Assembly (NCBI GenBank): GCA_005503065.1
Contig: SCOE01000026.1
Span: 18,132-82,131 of the forward strand
Reading direction: 5' to 3'
Origin: Comamonadaceae bacterium ALPHA2B
GTDB lineage: Bacteria; Pseudomonadota; Gammaproteobacteria; Burkholderiales; Burkholderiaceae_C
DNA: 64,000 nucleotides
The notes beneath the pieces are model-generated. The model was not told the origin of the DNA. It worked only from the letters and a program-made list of their open reading frames with translations, and did no database searches. Positions 8,115-16,579 of this stretch are shown here, in pieces. The position numbers and the translations under genes were made by a program. How positions within the stretch are numbered: position 1 is the stretch's first letter; every line of letters begins with the position of its first letter.

Positions 8115-9437
8115 ATGATCAGCGCCGAACAAAACGACCTCATCACCCGCGTCGGACGCGGCACGCCCGCCGGCAGCCTGCTGCGCCGCTACTGGCAGCC
8201 CGTGGCCCTGTCCGAAGAGCTGCGCGGCCCGCGTCCGCTGCGGCCGGTGCAGCTCATGGGCCAGCATTTCGTGCTGTTCCGCGACGAGTCCGGCCGGGTC
8301 GGCCTGCTCGATCGTGACTGCCCCCACCGCGGCGCCGACCTGGCCTACGGCCGGCTCGAGAACGGCGGGCTGCGCTGCGCCTTCCACGGCTGGCTGTTCG
8401 ATGCCACCGGCCAATGCCTCGAGACGCCGGCCGAACCGGCGGGCAGCAAGCTGTGCACGCGCATCCGCCAGGGCGCCTACCCGGTGGTGGAGAAAAGCGG
8501 CATCGTCTTCGCGTACATCGGCGAGGGCGAGCCCCCCGCCTTTCCCGAATTCGACTGCTTCGTCGCGCCCGACAGCCACACCTTCGCGTTCAAGGGACTG
8601 TGGGAATGCAACTGGCTGCAGGCGCTCGAGGTGGGCATGGACCCGGCGCACGCCTCCTTCCTGCACCGCTTCTACGAGGACGAGGACACCTCCGAGAGCT
8701 ACGGCAAGCAGTTCCGTGGTGCCTCGGCCGACTCCGAGCTGGCCATCACGCAGGTGCTGCGCGAATACGACCGGCCCGACATCGCCGCCGAGCCGGCGCC
8801 GTACGGCATGAAGCTGACCACGCTGCGCAAGCTCTCCGAGCAGCAGACCCACGTGCGCGTGACCAACGTCGTCTTCCCGCAGGCCTTCGTGATTCCGATG
8901 AGTTCGGAGATGACGATCTCGCAGTGGCACGTGCCGGTCGACGACACGCATTGCTACTGGTACGCGATCTTCACCAGCTTCACCGGCCCGGTGGACAAGG
9001 AACAGATGCGCGAGCAGCGCCTGCAGACCATCGAGCTGCCGCTGTACACCTCGCGCAAGAACAAGCGCAACGAGTACGGCTACAGCGTCGAGGAGCAACT
9101 GACCCAGACCTACACCGGCATGGGCGAGGACATCAACGTGCACGACCAGTGGGCCTGCGAATCGATGGGGCCGATCCAGGACCGAACGCGCGAGCACCTC
9201 GGCACGACCGACAAGGGCATCATGCTGTACCGCCGGATGTTGGTGAAGGCCATCGAGGCGGCGCAGGCGGGCGAAGCCGTGCCGATGCGACCCACGGCCG
9301 AGGAAGCCGGCACCCTGACCGGTCCGCCCTCGATCGACGGCGTGGCGGCGGCCGACAGGGCGGCCAGCTACTGCGAAGAGGCCGACCGGGCCCGGCGGCA
9401 GGCATCGGACTGGGCCTCGGCCCGCCTGGCGGCCTGA
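8115..9437 (+). CDS. Rieske non-heme iron oxygenase, alpha subunit (phthalate 4,5-dioxygenase-like)
   Basis: A 440-residue oxygenase component. The Rieske 2Fe-2S ligands are C69-P-H71 and C88-x2-H91 (DRDCPHRGADL and RCAFHGW). The mononuclear iron site is D176-P-A-H179-A-S-F-L-H184, preceded by the conserved NWLQALEVGM. This single-subunit layout is that of homotrimeric oxygenases such as phthalate dioxygenase and several O- or N-demethylases, so no beta subunit is expected. Electrons should come from the ferredoxin and reductase encoded 1.6-2 kb downstream. The next gene starts one base after its stop, so the two are coupled. Substrate unknown. Confidence 0.92.
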   Translation: MISAEQNDLITRVGRGTPAGSLLRRYWQPVALSEELRGPRPLRPVQLMGQHFVLFRDESGRVGLLDRDCPHRGADLAYGRLENGGLRCAFHGWLFDATGQCLETPAEPAGSKLCTRIRQGAYPVVEKSGIVFAYIGEGEPPAFPEFDCFVAPDSHTFAFKGLWECNWLQALEVGMDPAHASFLHRFYEDEDTSESYGKQFRGASADSELAITQVLREYDRPDIAAEPAPYGMKLTTLRKLSEQQTHVRVTNVVFPQAFVIPMSSEMTISQWHVPVDDTHCYWYAIFTSFTGPVDKEQMREQRLQTIELPLYTSRKNKRNEYGYSVEEQLTQTYTGMGEDINVHDQWACESMGPIQDRTREHLGTTDKGIMLYRRMLVKAIEAAQAGEAVPMRPTAEEAGTLTGPPSIDGVAAADRAASYCEEADRARRQASDWASARLAA

Positions 9438-9438
9438 G

Positions 9439-10887
9439 ATGAGCGCCTTCGCCGAACGCTTCGGTCTCTGGAGCGACGAACAACAGGCCCAGGCGAGCGA
9501 GATCGTCGGGCGCATCGACGCCGGCGAGCTCGACGTCCTTCGCTTCGCCTGGGCCGACCAGCACGGCGTGCTGCGCGGCAAGACGCTGGTGGCCGAAGCG
9601 GCCCGCGGGGCGCTGGCGCGTGGCGTGAACCTCACGACCACGCTGCTGGCCAAGGACACGTCGCACCGCTCGGTGTTCCCGGTCTTCTCGGCCGGCGGCG
9701 GTTTCGCGCTCGAAGGGCTGCAGGGCGGCGCCGACTTCACGGTCCTGGCCGACCCGTCCACCTTCCGCATGCTGCCCTGGGCGCCCCGCACGGGCTGGGT
9801 CCTGTGCGATGCGTTCATGAAGGACGGCCGGCGCTGCCCCTTCGACACCCGGCAGATCCTGCGGCGCTCGATCGACCGGCTGGCCTCGCGTGGCCTGGAA
9901 TTCGTGGCAGGGCTGGAGGTCGAGTTCCACGTGTTCAAGCTCGACGACGCGCAGATGCGCCTGGCCGATGCGGGCCAGCCGGGCACGCCGCCGGCCGTGT
10001 CGCTGCTCACGCATGGCCACCAGTACCTGACCGAACTGCGCTACGACCGCGTGGATGGGCTCATGGAGCTGCTGCGCACCCAGCTGCAGGCGCTGGGCCT
10101 GCCGCTGCACTCGCTGGAGATCGAATTCGGCCCCAGCCAGTTCGAGCTGGTGTTCGGGCCCACGGCGGGCATGGCGCCTGCCGACACGATGGTGCTGCTG
10201 CGCAGCGCGATCAAGCAGATCTGCCAGCGCCACGGCTACCACGCCACCTTCATGTGCCGTCCGCGCATTCCCAGCGTCATGTCCAGCGGCTGGCACCTGC
10301 ACCAGTCGCTGCGCCATGCGAAGGGCGGCGACAACGCCTTCATGCCCGAAGCCGCCGGCGACGACGCGCCCGCGCTGAGCCCGCTGGGCATGCAGTACCT
10401 CGCAGGCCTGAAGGCCCACGCCCGCGGTGCCGCGGCGCTGGCGAGCCCGACGCTCAACGGCTACCGGCGCTACCGGCCGTTCTCGCTCGCGCCCGACCGC
10501 GCCATCTGGGCGCAGGACAACCGCGGCGCCATGCTGCGCGTGCTCGGCGCGCCAGGCGACACCGCCTCCCGCATCGAGAACCGCATCGGCGAGCCGACCG
10601 CCAATCCCTACCTGTACCTCGCCTCGCAGATCTTCTCGGGGCTGGATGGCGTCGAGCGCGGGCTGGACCCCGGGCCGTCGGCCGACGCGCCCTACGAAAC
10701 CCCGGCCGAGGAGCTTCCACGGACGCTCGACGCCGCGCTGGCGGCCCTGCAGGCGGATGCCGAACTGGTGGAGGGGCTGGGACGGCACTTCGTCGACTAC
10801 TACTGCCACATCAAGCAGGCCGAGATCGCGCGCTTCAATCTCGAAGTCACCGAGTGGGAGCACCGCGAGTACTTCGACATGTTCTGA
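9439..10887 (+). CDS. Glutamine-synthetase-family ligase (gamma-glutamylamide synthetase candidate)
   Basis: A 482-residue GS-fold enzyme. Metal and catalytic motifs are present: E160/E162 in GLEVEFHVF, E229 and E236 around EFGPSQFEL, the SSGWHLHQSL loop (H286, H288), SPTLNGYRRY, and late NRGAMLRV and ENRIGEPTANPYLY. True GlnA has a different nucleotide-binding loop and length; GS-like enzymes of this type ligate glutamate to amines (PuuA for putrescine, IpuC for isopropylamine, the aniline-pathway ligases). Being coupled by one base to a Rieske oxygenase suggests it activates or traps the amine substrate of that oxygenase. That role is inference. Confidence 0.88.
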   Translation: MSAFAERFGLWSDEQQAQASEIVGRIDAGELDVLRFAWADQHGVLRGKTLVAEAARGALARGVNLTTTLLAKDTSHRSVFPVFSAGGGFALEGLQGGADFTVLADPSTFRMLPWAPRTGWVLCDAFMKDGRRCPFDTRQILRRSIDRLASRGLEFVAGLEVEFHVFKLDDAQMRLADAGQPGTPPAVSLLTHGHQYLTELRYDRVDGLMELLRTQLQALGLPLHSLEIEFGPSQFELVFGPTAGMAPADTMVLLRSAIKQICQRHGYHATFMCRPRIPSVMSSGWHLHQSLRHAKGGDNAFMPEAAGDDAPALSPLGMQYLAGLKAHARGAAALASPTLNGYRRYRPFSLAPDRAIWAQDNRGAMLRVLGAPGDTASRIENRIGEPTANPYLYLASQIFSGLDGVERGLDPGPSADAPYETPAEELPRTLDAALAALQADAELVEGLGRHFVDYYCHIKQAEIARFNLEVTEWEHREYFDMF

Positions 10888-11077
10888 GTGAATGATGAAT
10901 CCCCCAGTCTCCGCGCTGCGCGCTCCGCCAACCCCCTTCCGCTGCGCGAAGGGGGCGCACCCAGCGGCCTGGCAGAGCCAGTTCCGCGGGTGCCCTGGCA
11001 TGGCCTGCTCCGCGGCCTTCGGCACCGCGCCATGCGAGGCGACGCCGAGCCTGCGCAAGCGACATCCCTCAACATAA
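10888..11077. repeat. GC-rich intergenic segment, probable dispersed repeat
   Basis: The 190 bases between the GS-like gene and the ferredoxin gene encode nothing convincing. They contain AACCCCCTTCCGCTGCGCG followed by AAGGGGGCG, an imperfect hairpin (ACCCCCTTC / GAAGGGGGC). The segment looks like the GC-rich repeats that often encode spurious 'SLRAARSANPLPLREGG' peptides in Comamonadaceae. It probably inserted into what was a tighter operon. The ferredoxin gene has no strong Shine-Dalgarno after it. Confidence 0.5.
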
Positions 11078-11401
11078 ATGCCCACGATCCACTACATCCT
11101 CAAGGACGGCAGCACGCGCAGCGTCGAGGCCAAGCTCGGCGCCAGCGTGATGGAAACGGCCATCCAGCACAACATCCGCGGCATCGACGCCGAATGCGGC
11201 GGCAGCTGCTCGTGCGCGACCTGCCATGTCTACGTTGACGAGGCCTTCGTCGGCCGGCTGGCGCCGCCGGACGAGATGGAGGACGAACTGCTGGACGGCA
11301 CGGCCAGCGAGCGCGCGCCCAACAGCCGGCTCAGCTGCCAGATCCCGGTGACGGCCGAGCTGGACGGCCTCACCGTGCGCGTGCCGGAGACGCAGGTCTG
11401 A
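11078..11401 (+). CDS. 2Fe-2S ferredoxin, adrenodoxin/putidaredoxin type
   Basis: A 107-residue ferredoxin. The cluster-binding loop reads ECGGSCSCATCHVY (C-x5-C-x2-C) with the fourth cysteine in RLSCQIPV near residue 87. This vertebrate-type ferredoxin commonly shuttles electrons to P450s or Rieske oxygenases. Its stop codon overlaps the ATG of the downstream reductase (ATGA), and it sits just after the Rieske/GS pair, so it is the likely electron donor to the Rieske oxygenase. Confidence 0.93.
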   Translation: MPTIHYILKDGSTRSVEAKLGASVMETAIQHNIRGIDAECGGSCSCATCHVYVDEAFVGRLAPPDEMEDELLDGTASERAPNSRLSCQIPVTAELDGLTVRVPETQV

Positions 11402-12651
11402 TGGCCGATGCGCTGGTCATCGTCGGTGCGTCCTATGCCGGGGTGCAGCTCGCGGCCTCTGCGCGCGAGCTTGGCTTCGAGGCGCCGATCGTGCTGCTTG
11501 GCGACGAGCGCCACGCGCCGTACCAGCGGCCTCCGCTGTCCAAGGGATTGCTGAGCGGCAAGACCGCCGCCGACCAGCTCGCGCTGCGCGGCACGGACTT
11601 CTATGCCCAGCAGGGGATCGACCTGCGCCTGGGCACAAGGGCCACGGGCGTCGATCTCTTGTCGCAGCGTGTGCACCTGGCCGACGGCAGCGAACTGGAC
11701 TACGGCTGGCTCGCCTTCGCCACCGGTGCGCGTTGCCGGCCGCTGGCCGTGCCCGGCGCCGATCTGCAGGGCGTGCACGAGTTGCGAACGCTGGACGACG
11801 CCCTTGCCGTGCAGGCTGCGCTGGGCCGCAGCCGGCGGGCCTGCGTGATCGGCGGCGGATTCATCGGGCTGGAAGTCGCGGCAGCGCTCACGACCGCCGG
11901 CGCCAGCGTCACCGTGGTCGAGGGTCAGCCGCGCCTGCTCGCACGCAGCTTTCCCACCCTCATGTCCGACTACGTCGCGGACGCGCATCGCGCACGCGGT
12001 GTCGCGCTGGAGCTGGGGCGGGGCGTGGCCGCCCTGCTGGGCGACGCCCAGGGCCATGTGGCGTCGGTGCTGCTGGACGATGGCCGCCAGCTTGAGTGCG
12101 ACCTGGTGGTGCTGGGCATCGGCGTGCTGCCCAATGTGGAACTGGCCCAGGCTGCGGGCATCGCATGCGACGGCGGCATCCTCGTCGACGCGCTGGGTCG
12201 CACCAGTGCCCCCAACGTGCTGGCAGCCGGCGATGTCGCCAACATGGCGCTGCCGACCGCCGCAGCGCCGGGCAGGGCGCGCATGCGGCTGGAATCCATC
12301 CAGGCCGCCAACGACGGCGCGCGCGCCGCGGCGTCGGTGCTGGTCGGCCAGCCACAGCCATTGACGGCGGTGCCCTGGTTCTGGAGCGACCAGCACGAAC
12401 TCAAGTTCCAGATGGCGGGGCTGCCCGCGCCGGGGGACCAGACCGTGCTGCGAGGCGAACTCGCCGACGACCGCTTCACCCTGTTCTACCTGCGCGAGGG
12501 GCGCGTCGCCGCGGCCCATTCGGTGAATCGCCCGGCCGAGCACATGCTGGCCCGCAAGCTGATCGCCCAGGGCGCCGCCATTCCCCCTGACGTGCTGGCC
12601 CACCCGGCCAGCGACCTCAAGCCTTTTTCCATCCCCCGGCCTGCGGGCTGA
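11401..12651 (+). CDS. FAD-dependent ferredoxin reductase (rubredoxin/putidaredoxin reductase type)
   Basis: A 416-residue flavoprotein with an N-terminal FAD dinucleotide fold (VGASYAGVQLAASAR), a central NAD(P)-binding fold (CVIGGGFIGLEVAAAL, about residue 145) and the late FAD motif VLAAGDVA. The C-terminal domain (VPWFWSDQHELKFQMAG) is typical of oxygenase-coupled NADH:ferredoxin reductases. It overlaps the ferredoxin gene by one base. Together with the ferredoxin and the Rieske protein it makes a three-component oxygenase (reductase, ferredoxin, terminal oxygenase). Confidence 0.92.
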   Translation: MADALVIVGASYAGVQLAASARELGFEAPIVLLGDERHAPYQRPPLSKGLLSGKTAADQLALRGTDFYAQQGIDLRLGTRATGVDLLSQRVHLADGSELDYGWLAFATGARCRPLAVPGADLQGVHELRTLDDALAVQAALGRSRRACVIGGGFIGLEVAAALTTAGASVTVVEGQPRLLARSFPTLMSDYVADAHRARGVALELGRGVAALLGDAQGHVASVLLDDGRQLECDLVVLGIGVLPNVELAQAAGIACDGGILVDALGRTSAPNVLAAGDVANMALPTAAAPGRARMRLESIQAANDGARAAASVLVGQPQPLTAVPWFWSDQHELKFQMAGLPAPGDQTVLRGELADDRFTLFYLREGRVAAAHSVNRPAEHMLARKLIAQGAAIPPDVLAHPASDLKPFSIPRPAG

Positions 12652-12673
12652 GTTCTTCCCACGGAGTTCCACG

Positions 12674-13852
12674 ATGAAGATGACCAAACGTACCCTGCTC
12701 GCCGCTGCCGTGCTGGCCTGCGTAGCCGGCGCGGCGCAAGCCCAGGACGCGCTCAAGATCGGCCTGATCGGCACCTATTCCGGGCCCTATGCCGACTACG
12801 GGCGCCAATTCGACGCGGGCGTCGCGCTGTACCTCAAGGAGCACGGCAACAAGATCGCCGGCCGCCCGGTGGAGATCATCAAGAAGGACACGGCCGGCCC
12901 CGCACCCGATGCTTCCAAGCGCATCGCGCAGGAACTGGTGGTGCGCGACAAGGTGCAGATCCTCACCGGCCTGGATTTCAGCCCCAACGCGTACGCCGTC
13001 GCGGCGGTCGCGACGCAGGCCAAGATTCCCACGGTGGTGATGAACGCCTCGTCGTCGGCGATTACCACCAGCTCGCCCTATGTCGCGCGGCTGTCGTTCA
13101 CGGTGCAGCAGGTGTCCGACCCGATGGCGCGCTGGATGCTCCGCAACGGCACCAAGGAAGCCTATGTGGTGGTGGCCGACTACGCCTCGGGAACGGACGC
13201 GCTGACCGCGTTCAAGAAGGCCTTCGAAGGTGGCGGTGGCAAGGTGGTCGGCGAGCTGCGCACGCCGATGAACAACCCGGACTTCTCGGCCTACGTGCAG
13301 CGCATCAAGGACGCCAAGCCGCAGTCCGTGTTCTTCTTCTTCCCCTCCGGCGTGATGCCGCCCGCCTTCCTCAAGGTGTGGAAGGAACGCGGCATGGACG
13401 AGGCCGGCATCAAGCTCTACGCCACCGGCGAGGCCACCGACGACAGCTACCTCGACGCCACCGGCGACGTGGCGCTGGGCCTCGTCACCAGCCACCACTA
13501 CTCCTACGCCCATCCCTCGGCCAAGAACCAGAAGTTCGTGAAGGACTTCGAGGCACAGTTCGGCACCGGTCTGCGTCCGAGCTACTTCGCCGTGACTGCC
13601 TACGATGCCATGGCCGCCATCGACCTGGCCCTCAAGAAGACCGGTGGCGACGCCGATGGCGACAAGGTGATGGATGCGCTCAAGGGCCTGGCCTTCGAGA
13701 GCCCGCGCGGCCCGATCGAGATCGATGCGGCCACGCGCGACATCGTGCAGACGGTCTACATCCGCAAGACAGAGAAGGTCAACGGCAAGCTGGTCAACGT
13801 GGAGTTCGACAAGTTCGACCGCGTGAAGGACCCGGCCAAGGAAGCCAAGTGA
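12674..13852 (+). CDS. Branched-chain-amino-acid/amide-type ABC substrate-binding protein (LivK-like)
   Basis: A 392-residue periplasmic binding protein. The Sec signal is MKMTKRTLLAAAVLACVAGAAQAQ, cleaved after AQA. The mature protein opens with DALKIGLIGTYSGPYADYGRQFDAGVALYL, the usual start of type-I binding folds of the LIV family. The family binds amino acids, amides, urea or aromatic acids; position after a Rieske/GS operon suggests it captures that pathway's substrate. AC-GGAG precedes the start. A very stable hairpin follows the stop, before the permease genes. Confidence 0.9.
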   Translation: MKMTKRTLLAAAVLACVAGAAQAQDALKIGLIGTYSGPYADYGRQFDAGVALYLKEHGNKIAGRPVEIIKKDTAGPAPDASKRIAQELVVRDKVQILTGLDFSPNAYAVAAVATQAKIPTVVMNASSSAITTSSPYVARLSFTVQQVSDPMARWMLRNGTKEAYVVVADYASGTDALTAFKKAFEGGGGKVVGELRTPMNNPDFSAYVQRIKDAKPQSVFFFFPSGVMPPAFLKVWKERGMDEAGIKLYATGEATDDSYLDATGDVALGLVTSHHYSYAHPSAKNQKFVKDFEAQFGTGLRPSYFAVTAYDAMAAIDLALKKTGGDADGDKVMDALKGLAFESPRGPIEIDAATRDIVQTVYIRKTEKVNGKLVNVEFDKFDRVKDPAKEAK

Positions 13853-13879
13853 CGCTTGCGCCCACCGGGCGCTGACTCC

Positions 13880-13911
13880 GGCACGGGGCGCACGCCAGGG
13901 CGCCCCGTGCC
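13880..13911 (+). promoter_or_regulatory. Intercistronic stem-loop after the binding-protein gene
   Basis: A perfect 12-bp stem (GGCACGGGGCGC / GCGCCCCGTGCC) with an 8-base loop lies between the binding-protein gene and the first permease gene. It has no T-run, so it is not an intrinsic terminator. Hairpins at this point often protect the upstream message and help make more binding protein than permease; that role is inferred here. Confidence 0.7.
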
Positions 13912-13927
13912 TCGCATCGGGAATCCA

Positions 13928-14788
13928 ATGGGAATCGTCCTTTTCGACGGGGTGGCCTATGGCATGCTCCTCTTCCTCATGGCTGTGGGCCTGTCCATCA
14001 CCATGGGCTTGATGAACTTCGTCAACCTCGCGCATGGCAGCTTCGCGGTGGTGGGCGGGTACGCGGCCGCAGTGCTCATGAACCGGCTGGGCGTGCCGTA
14101 CGGGCTGGCGCTGGTGGCGGCCTTCGTGGCCGCGGCGCTGCTCGGCGCCGTGCTCGAGTTCGCCTTCTACCGCCGCCTGTACCGCGCGCATCCGCTGGAC
14201 CAGGTGCTCCTGTCCATCGGTGTCGTGTTCGTGTCGATCGCCGCGCTGACTTACTTCTTCGGGCCGACCATGCTGCCGTTCCACCTGCCGCCCGCGCTGC
14301 AGGGGCAGTTCTCGTTCGCCGGCGTCGGACTGGGCCGCTACAGGCTGTTCCTCATCGTCTGCGGCGCGGCGACGCTGGTCCTTCTGCTGCTGCTCATGAG
14401 CCGGACACGCTACGGCGCGATGGTGCGCGCGGCCGTGGACAACCAGCGCGTGGCGGGCGGCACCGGCATCCACGTGCAGCGGCTGTTCTTCCTGACCTTC
14501 TCGCTCGGCTGCGGGCTGGCGGGCCTGGGCGGCGCGCTGAGCCTGGGCATGCTGGGCCTGGAGCCCTCGTTCCCGCTCAAGTACATGGTGTATTTCCTGA
14601 TCGTGGTCTGTGTGGGGGGTGCCGGCACCATCATCGGGCCCTTCATCGCCGCGCTGCTGGTGGGCATCGTCGACGTGGCTGGCAAGTACTACCTGCCCGA
14701 GGCCGGCGTCTTCCTGATCTACGTCTTCATGATCGGCATGCTGCTGCTGCGCCCGAACGGCATCGTTCCCAAGAAGGGGCTCGCATGA
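13928..14788 (+). CDS. LIV-type ABC transporter permease (LivH-like)
   Basis: A 286-residue inner-membrane permease. It starts GIVLFDGVAYGMLLFLMAVGLSITMGLMNFVNLAHGSFAVVGGY, the characteristic opening of LivH proteins, and has the late GGAGTIIGPFIAALLVGIVD loop that contacts the ATPases. It pairs with the LivM-like permease whose ATG overlaps its stop (ATGA). The start at 13928 is chosen from homology to family N-termini; the frame is open upstream without family-like sequence. Confidence 0.9.
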   Translation: MGIVLFDGVAYGMLLFLMAVGLSITMGLMNFVNLAHGSFAVVGGYAAAVLMNRLGVPYGLALVAAFVAAALLGAVLEFAFYRRLYRAHPLDQVLLSIGVVFVSIAALTYFFGPTMLPFHLPPALQGQFSFAGVGLGRYRLFLIVCGAATLVLLLLLMSRTRYGAMVRAAVDNQRVAGGTGIHVQRLFFLTFSLGCGLAGLGGALSLGMLGLEPSFPLKYMVYFLIVVCVGGAGTIIGPFIAALLVGIVDVAGKYYLPEAGVFLIYVFMIGMLLLRPNGIVPKKGLA

Positions 14789-15750
14789 AAGCCATCACCC
14801 TCTCGCCGGGCCAGCTGCGCGCGGCCGAAATCGCGTTCTGGCTGCTGCTGGCGTGCAGCTACTTCATCGCGCCCAACCACCTCACGCTGCTCAGCCAGAT
14901 CCTGATCTTCGGCCTCTTCGCCGTGGCGCTGGACATGGCGCTGGGCTATGCCGGCATCCTGACCGTGGGCCACGCGGCCTTCTTCGGTGCGGGTGCGTAC
15001 ACCGCGGGGCTGCTGGCCAAGCACGGCTGGGGAGAGCCCTTCAGCGGCCTGCTGGCCGCACTGCTCGTGGCCGGCGCGCTGGGCTACGCGTTGAGCTACC
15101 TCATCGTGCGCGGTGCCGACCTCACGCGGCTGATGATCACCATCGGCGTGTGCGTGCTGCTGGCGGAACTGGCCAACCGACTCTCGGGCATCACCGGCGG
15201 CACCGACGGCCTGCAGGGCATGCAGGTGAAGCCGGTCCTCGGCCTGTTCGAGTTCGACCTCTTCGGCAAGACCGCCTTCGTCTATGCCTTCGTCGTCGTG
15301 CTGGCCATGTTCCTGCTCGTTCGGCTGGTGCTGCGCTCGCCCTTCGGCCTGGCGCTGCGCGGCATCCATGACAACCGAAAGCGCATGCTGGCGATCGGCT
15401 CGCCCGTGGAGGCGCGGCTGCGCATGGCCTACGCCTTCTCGGCGGCGGTGGCCGGCGTGGCGGGCGCGCTGCTCGCGCAGACCACACAGTTCGTGGGCAT
15501 CGAATCGATCGGCTTCAACCGCTCGGCCGAGATCCTGATCATCCTGGTGCTGGGTGGCACGGGCCGGCTGTACGGCGGCCTGATCGGCGCGATCGTCTAC
15601 ATGCTGGTGCACGACTGGTTCGCCGACATGAATCCGGAGTACTGGATGTTCTGGCTCGGCATCTTCCTCATTGCGGCCGTGATGCTGGGTCGCGGCGGCA
15701 TCATGGGCGCGCTGTCGCGCCGCGTCCGCACGAAGGAGCACGCGCGATGA
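14785..15750 (+). CDS. LIV-type ABC transporter permease (LivM-like)
   Basis: A 321-residue permease. FAVALDMALGYAGILTVGHAAFFGAGAY is the typical LivM region, and SAAVAGVAGALLAQTTQFVGIESIGFNRSAEILIILVLGGTGRLYGGLIGAIVY is the conserved C-terminal half. It forms the second half of the transport channel with the LivH-like protein. It overlaps the previous gene by 4 bases; a 20-codon open frame overlapping its stop links it to the first ATPase gene. Confidence 0.9.
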   Translation: MKAITLSPGQLRAAEIAFWLLLACSYFIAPNHLTLLSQILIFGLFAVALDMALGYAGILTVGHAAFFGAGAYTAGLLAKHGWGEPFSGLLAALLVAGALGYALSYLIVRGADLTRLMITIGVCVLLAELANRLSGITGGTDGLQGMQVKPVLGLFEFDLFGKTAFVYAFVVVLAMFLLVRLVLRSPFGLALRGIHDNRKRMLAIGSPVEARLRMAYAFSAAVAGVAGALLAQTTQFVGIESIGFNRSAEILIILVLGGTGRLYGGLIGAIVYMLVHDWFADMNPEYWMFWLGIFLIAAVMLGRGGIMGALSRRVRTKEHAR

Positions 15751-15809
15751 ACACCCTGTCGCATCACGCCTCCCGCGCTGCCCGCCTGAAGACGGGGAGG
15801 ACGTCATGA
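15747..15809 (+). CDS. Possible 20-residue coupling ORF between the LivM- and LivG-like genes
   Basis: An ATG overlapping the upstream stop (ATGA) opens a 20-codon frame (begins MNTLSHHASRAARL) whose TGA overlaps the ATG of the next gene (ATGA again). The next gene's ribosome binding site, GGGGAGG, lies inside it. This could keep ribosomes moving across the 55-base gap between the flanking genes, or be chance. There is no homology I recognise. Confidence 0.25.
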   Translation: MNTLSHHASRAARLKTGRTS

Positions 15810-16579
15810 CCGCATTGCAGACCCAGGGCCTGGGCATCAGCTTCGGCGCATTCCAGGCCGTGGCCGACGTCAACCTGTCCCTGGAGCCCGGCGCGCGCCA
15901 GGCCCTGATCGGCCCCAACGGCGCAGGCAAGACCACACTGATCAACCTGCTGACGGGCATCTACCGGCCCAGCGCCGGCAGCATCCGCATGAACGGCGAG
16001 GACATCACGGCCTGGGCCGCGGACCGGCGCGCGCGCGGCGGCCTGGCGCGCACGTTCCAGATCAACACATTGTTTCCCAGCCTCACGCCGCTGCTCTCGG
16101 TCGTGCTGGCGATCCACGAGCGCGAAGGGCAGGGCGCGACCTGGTGGCGGCCCTTCAGCCGCAGCAGGGCGGCGTTCGACGAGGCCCATGCGCTGCTGGA
16201 CCGGCTGCGCCTGGGCGCGCTGGCCAACGTGCCCGTGGCCGAGCTGGCCTACGGCAAGCAGCGGCTGCTCGAGATTGCCCTGGCGCTGGCGGCACGGCCA
16301 CGCATCCTGCTGCTGGACGAGCCGGCCGCCGGCGTGCCGGTGGACGAAAGCGGCGAGCTCTTCGAGGCCATCGCCGAGCTGCCGCAGGACATCAGCGTCC
16401 TCTTCATCGAGCACGACATGAACCTGGTGTTCCGATTCGCGCGGCGCATCTCGGTGCTGGTGGCGGGGCGCATCCTGACCGAGGGAACGCCGGCCGAGAT
16501 CGGCCGCGATCCGCGCGTGCGCGAGGTCTACCTGGGCAAGACGCACGTCAACATCCGCAAGGAGGCCACCGATGCCTGA
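15806..16579 (+). CDS. LIV-type ABC transporter ATP-binding protein (LivG-like)
   Basis: A 257-residue ATPase. Walker A is GPNGAGKTT (about residue 37), the Walker B region is ILLLDEPAAGV, and the H-loop is FIEHDMNLVFRFA. The family signature is replaced by VAELAYGKQRLLEIALAL, the YGxQR form typical of LivG rather than LSGGQ. It energises transport with the LivF-like subunit, whose start lies 8 bases inside its 3' end. GGGGAGG precedes the start. Confidence 0.92.
   Translation: MTALQTQGLGISFGAFQAVADVNLSLEPGARQALIGPNGAGKTTLINLLTGIYRPSAGSIRMNGEDITAWAADRRARGGLARTFQINTLFPSLTPLLSVVLAIHEREGQGATWWRPFSRSRAAFDEAHALLDRLRLGALANVPVAELAYGKQRLLEIALALAARPRILLLDEPAAGVPVDESGELFEAIAELPQDISVLFIEHDMNLVFRFARRISVLVAGRILTEGTPAEIGRDPRVREVYLGKTHVNIRKEATDA

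Noticed and set aside
9220..11085. A 621-codon minus-strand frame antisense to the Rieske and GS-like genes
   Set aside because: It is low-complexity and has no domain; the opposite strand encodes clear family proteins.
10892..11238. Short ORFs in the gap before the ferredoxin gene
   Set aside because: Their sequence looks like translated intergenic repeat and they run into the ferredoxin gene out of frame.
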